Positions 40,222 to 41,887 of a DNA stretch of 41,887 nt are shown in pieces. Within the stretch, counting starts at the first letter, position 1. Every line of letters starts with the position of its first letter. The notes under the pieces were generated by a model, which worked only from the letters and a program-made list of their open reading frames with translations, ran no database searches and was not told the DNA's origin. The stretch is from Bacteroidota bacterium (lineage in GTDB: Bacteria; Bacteroidota; Ignavibacteria; Palsa-1295): contig JAKAIL010000003.1 in assembly GCA_021825235.1 (NCBI GenBank), positions 1-41,887 on the forward strand. The letters are read 5' to 3'. A program made the translations under genes and the position numbers.

Positions 40222-41517
40222 ATGATAAGGTCATCATTTACACTTCGTTTCACAATCGCATTTTTGCTCCACTCCACTTTGTTTGCTCTTTTCACATCCA
40301 ACATACGTGCGCAGATGATTTCCGGTAGTTGGGAGGATGCGTCCACAATAGGGTTTACCGCGCGTTATGGCCTGACATCCAATGTAATCGGTGGGAAGAT
40401 ATACGTTTTTGGAGGGATTTCTAGTGGTTCTGTTGTAAATACACTGGAAGTGTTTGATCCCGCAACCGATTCTTGGAGTACCCCCGAAACCGCAGGTCTT
40501 GCATCGCCTCGAGCGTTTCACACTGCTTCGGAAGTCGGTGGCAAGATCTATATTATAGGGGGGATAACGCAGACATCCTCAACCTATCCTGATAGCATGG
40601 TTGATGTATTCGACCCAGCTACGAGTAGTTGGAGTTCACTGGTCACATCGGGTACCTTTATTCCGCGTCTCTGGCATTGTGCAGCAGCCGTCGGAAACAA
40701 AATATATGTGTTTGGGGGGGATACAACATTTCAAGCTGTTCCAACAATTACGAAAACGGTCCAAGTCTTAGACCTCGCGACGAAGGCCTGGAGTACCCTC
40801 ACTACAACCGGCAAATTCATTCCTCCATTCCTGTCCACCTGCAACGTGATTGGCAGTAAAATATATTTTACAGGTGGTGAGGATTCCACTGGCAACCATA
40901 GCCTGAGCACCTACGAAATTTTTGATCCGGTAACAAATTCATGGACCATCCCTGCGACTGAGGGTAGTATGGTTGCTAGAGGCGGACAAGCTTCAGCCTA
41001 TGTGGACTCCAATTTAATAGTTTTTGGCGGCTTCGGCGCATCATCTGACATTTCTTCAACGCAAGCCCTTTATATATCAAAAAACGAATGGTATACCCCC
41101 TCATTCGGAGATGGTTTCATTGCACGCGATGCATTGACTGCAAGCACTGTAAACAATGAAATTTTCACAATCGGTGGTGAGAATAATGCTAGCGTAGCGC
41201 TTAGTATTAATGAAATGCTTACGTTGAAAAGTGACATTGTCACTCTAAACAACGCAGATTCAGCATTGGACATATTTCCCAACCCCGCGACAAGCATTCT
41301 CCATATCCTTTGCAACGTAGCTCCTATAAGGGAGATTGTAATTTTTGATGCGCTCGGTAGAAAGGCCCTTGATATCGAAGAGAAAGTGCATTCTATATCG
41401 ACCGACGGGCAACAAGACTACGCCGTTGACCTCCAATCATTATCACCTGGAAATTATTTTATTGAAATTCGAACTAACGAGGAGAATTCTTGGCAGCGTT
41501 TATCCATTTTACGTTAG
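40222..41517 (+). CDS. Secreted Kelch-repeat protein with type IX sorting domain
   Basis: A 431-residue protein. A signal peptide (about 1-30, ending IRAQ) is followed by five or six Kelch repeats, each with the GGKIYVFGG-like strand, then a VFDPATDSWSTP-like strand (for example 50-100, 100-155 and 155-205), forming a beta-propeller. The last 85 or so residues form a Por/T9SS C-terminal domain starting ALDIFPNPATSILHI, with EIVIFDALGRKALD and the LSPGNYFIEIRT strand and a basic end (WQRLSILR). Such domains direct export and surface anchoring through type IX secretion. The gene is on the opposite strand to, and splits, a metal ABC transporter operon. Its GC content looks lower than that of its neighbours. 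Confidence 0.92.
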   Translation: MIRSSFTLRFTIAFLLHSTLFALFTSNIRAQMISGSWEDASTIGFTARYGLTSNVIGGKIYVFGGISSGSVVNTLEVFDPATDSWSTPETAGLASPRAFHTASEVGGKIYIIGGITQTSSTYPDSMVDVFDPATSSWSSLVTSGTFIPRLWHCAAAVGNKIYVFGGDTTFQAVPTITKTVQVLDLATKAWSTLTTTGKFIPPFLSTCNVIGSKIYFTGGEDSTGNHSLSTYEIFDPVTNSWTIPATEGSMVARGGQASAYVDSNLIVFGGFGASSDISSTQALYISKNEWYTPSFGDGFIARDALTASTVNNEIFTIGGENNASVALSINEMLTLKSDIVTLNNADSALDIFPNPATSILHILCNVAPIREIVIFDALGRKALDIEEKVHSISTDGQQDYAVDLQSLSPGNYFIEIRTNEENSWQRLSILR

Positions 41518-41583
41518 GTACAGGAGGAATTGCCACATTGTTTCATTCGGCTGAGTGCCGCTTGATCTAATTCGTCTTCGGAA

Positions 41584-41887
41584 TTATGCGTGCTGGTGCT
41601 CCGCTTCCGTAACGTTGCCTTCGGTGGCGACGATAAAGATTCTTCCTTCCGCTCGTACGACCAGCATGTGCATGCCATAGAGCTTGCTCAAGGATTCTTC
41701 GGAAATCACCGATTCCACCGGGCCGATAGAAGCGCCGCCGCCGGCCACGTAGAGCACGCGGTCCATTACGCGGATGAGCGGATTGATGTCGTGGGCCACG
41801 AAGAGGACGGTGGCACCGGTCTCGTGCTGAATGTGGTGAACGGTATCGATCATTCGTGCTTGATGTTTGGGGTCTAGCTGATGAGCG
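41584..41887 (-). CDS. ABC transporter ATP-binding protein, C-terminal part (5' end beyond window)
   Basis: About 100 residues continue without a break to the window edge (AHQLDPKHQARMIDTVHHI at the boundary). LFVAHDINPLIRVMDRVLYV contains the H-loop His and the strand after it, and GPVESVISEESLSKLYGMHM is typical of the C-terminus of ZnuC/MntA-type metal transporter ATPases. Walker A and B and the LSGGQ signature lie outside the window. An ATG at 41853 is internal and not the start. It probably energises the permease encoded at 39194-40018. Confidence 0.87.
   Translation of the reverse strand, partial: AHQLDPKHQARMIDTVHHIQHETGATVLFVAHDINPLIRVMDRVLYVAGGGASIGPVESVISEESLSKLYGMHMLVVRAEGRIFIVATEGNVTEAEHQHA

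Noticed and set aside
1-41887. CRISPR array, tRNA or rRNA genes
   Set aside because: No regularly spaced direct repeats with unique spacers, no T-arm-like GGTTCGAATCC in a tRNA context, and no rRNA-like segments were found.

Overview
The window looks like a chromosomal segment of a Gram-negative bacterium from the Bacteroidota/Chlorobiota/Ignavibacteria/Kapabacteria side of the tree. The placement is inferred from a type IX secretion (Por) C-terminal sorting domain on the Kelch protein at 40222-41517, several outer-membrane beta-barrels and lipoproteins, weak Shine-Dalgarno sequences before many genes, and an NrfD/ActC-type quinone-interacting membrane protein. No rRNA or tRNA gene was found, so the placement is not firm.

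Layout. 1-6.6 kb is accessory: a DUF2283 fragment, a Phd/VapBC-type toxin-antitoxin pair whose vapC has an in-frame amber codon, an ankyrin-repeat secreted protein, two unknowns, a RelE-type toxin-antitoxin pair bracketed by two copies of an intergenic repeat, an RhlE-like DEAD-box helicase and an Arr-type rifampin ADP-ribosyltransferase with a helical, TPR-like N-terminal extension. 6.6-19.2 kb holds housekeeping and envelope genes: lipoproteins, a frameshifted glycosyltransferase, two PfkB-family kinases, DUF5996, small membrane proteins, GrpB, a Kelch-like lipoprotein and a patatin-BamA-type phospholipase. 19.2-20.7 kb is largely non-coding, with palindromic repeats and a strikingly T-poor block.

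20.7-31.4 kb is the most interesting part. Two convergent gene sets each pair an outer-membrane porin carrying a single N-terminal haem motif (resembling Cyc2-type fused cytochrome-porins) with an inner-membrane quinone-cytochrome c complex. Set 1 (+ strand) encodes a Tat-exported 4x[4Fe-4S] protein, an NrfD/ActC-like subunit, a membrane-anchored unknown, a monohaem cytochrome c and porin 1. Set 2 (- strand) encodes porin 2, a monohaem cytochrome c, a Rieske protein and a cytochrome b with a fused cytochrome c domain. Their upstream regions share a 15-base element (consensus close to GTAAGATTTACTTAC) and an identical 11-mer. I infer a co-regulated outer-membrane-to-quinone-pool electron route, with one branch through a bc complex and the other through an NrfD-type complex; the electron donor or acceptor is unknown.

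31.5-38.3 kb encodes a tripartite RND efflux pump (TolC-like, membrane-fusion and AcrB-like proteins) and a dihaem cytochrome c. 38.4-41.9 kb encodes MTA/SAH nucleosidase and a zinc/manganese-type ABC permease. A T9SS-targeted Kelch protein on the opposite strand lies between the permease and its likely ATPase, which is cut by the window edge.

Throughout, several unrelated families of short palindromic or tandem repeats lie between genes and in places inside reading frames (PfkB kinase, MTA/SAH nucleosidase, the N-terminus of the membrane-fusion protein). Three genes are broken by point changes (vapC, the glycosyltransferase, the ORF6N gene), which may be real decay or sequencing error.
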